A DNA stretch of 5,461 bases, taken from CAYRZF01 sp964428805. GTDB taxonomy: Bacteria; Methylomirabilota; Methylomirabilia; Rokubacteriales; CSP1-6. The notes under the pieces are model-generated. The model saw nothing but the letters and a program-made list of their open reading frames with translations. It did no database searches and had not been told where the DNA came from. Each line of letters begins with the position of its first letter. Position 1 is the stretch's first letter. The stretch lies in assembly GCA_964428805.1 (NCBI GenBank), contig CAYRZF010000120.1, forward strand, positions 1-5,461. Reading direction: 5' to 3'. Positions 5,358-5,461 of the stretch are shown here, in pieces. The translations under genes and the position numbers were made by a program.

Positions 5358-5461
5358 ATGTGTTTGCCGAATGTCACCGAGCACATTGAGGCGGGGTTAC
5401 GGCGCCGCGAGTTCCTGAAGTACGCGGGGTCCGGCGCCGCCGGCCTCTTCGGGGTCGGCGA
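5358..5461 (+). CDS. Tat-exported protein, 5' end only (truncated by window)
   Basis: Only the first 34 codons are present. The N-terminus begins MCLPNVTEHIEAGL and then shows a twin-arginine export motif, RREFLK at residues 16-21 (with R15 in the usual Ser/Thr position), followed by a glycine/alanine-rich hydrophobic stretch (YAGSGAAGLFGVG). The protein is therefore likely folded, often with a cofactor, before export to the periplasm. The short MC-start n-region before a Tat motif is reminiscent of some secreted cyclase-family (kynurenine-formamidase-like) hydrolases, but this is a weak resemblance and the mature domain is off the window. It starts 24 nt after the cupin stop with a strong ribosome site and is probably co-transcribed with it. 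Confidence 0.75.
   Translation, partial: MCLPNVTEHIEAGLRRREFLKYAGSGAAGLFGVG

Overview
This is a gene-dense, GC-rich bacterial window. By hand count it is 70% G+C in 1381-1440 but only 50% in 2241-2340. It holds seven protein genes (one cut by the right edge and one with a frameshift) and at least three supportable promoters. There are no RNA genes, insertion sequences or CRISPR arrays that I can see. A lipobox lipoprotein of BamE-like fold, a twin-arginine (Tat) signal peptide and strong Shine-Dalgarno sites point to a diderm bacterium. The mix resembles uncultured soil or subsurface lineages such as Rokubacteria/Methylomirabilota or delta-proteobacterial relatives, but that placement is a guess.

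Left block (minus strand, 2812 down to 1). A likely extended -10 promoter drives a hicB-like antitoxin gene and then a hicA-like toxin gene. Only 8 nt later comes a CgeB-type glycosyltransferase, which overlaps a threonine-synthase-like PLP enzyme by ATGA. The four genes look like one transcription unit headed by a toxin-antitoxin pair whose DNA is visibly poorer in G+C than its neighbours.

Middle block (minus strand, 4895 down to 2891). A small lipoprotein gene overlaps, or nearly touches, a large phytoene-dehydrogenase-like FAD oxidoreductase gene. The lipoprotein has a near-consensus sigma-70 promoter placed so that transcription should begin on the A of its ATG, which implies a leaderless mRNA.

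Right block (plus strand, 4902 to the end). A divergent promoter whose -35 box lies only 6 bp from the lipoprotein promoter's -35 box reads into a single-domain cupin gene. That gene needs a one-base correction near 5030 to read through. After a strong Shine-Dalgarno site, a Tat-exported protein begins and runs off the window.

The most checkable points are the leaderless and divergent promoter pair with its palindromes, the cupin frameshift, the altered cofactor loops of the threonine-synthase-like enzyme, and the toxin-antitoxin pair fused to the head of a metabolic operon. I do not see convincing evidence of a wholly new multi-gene system.
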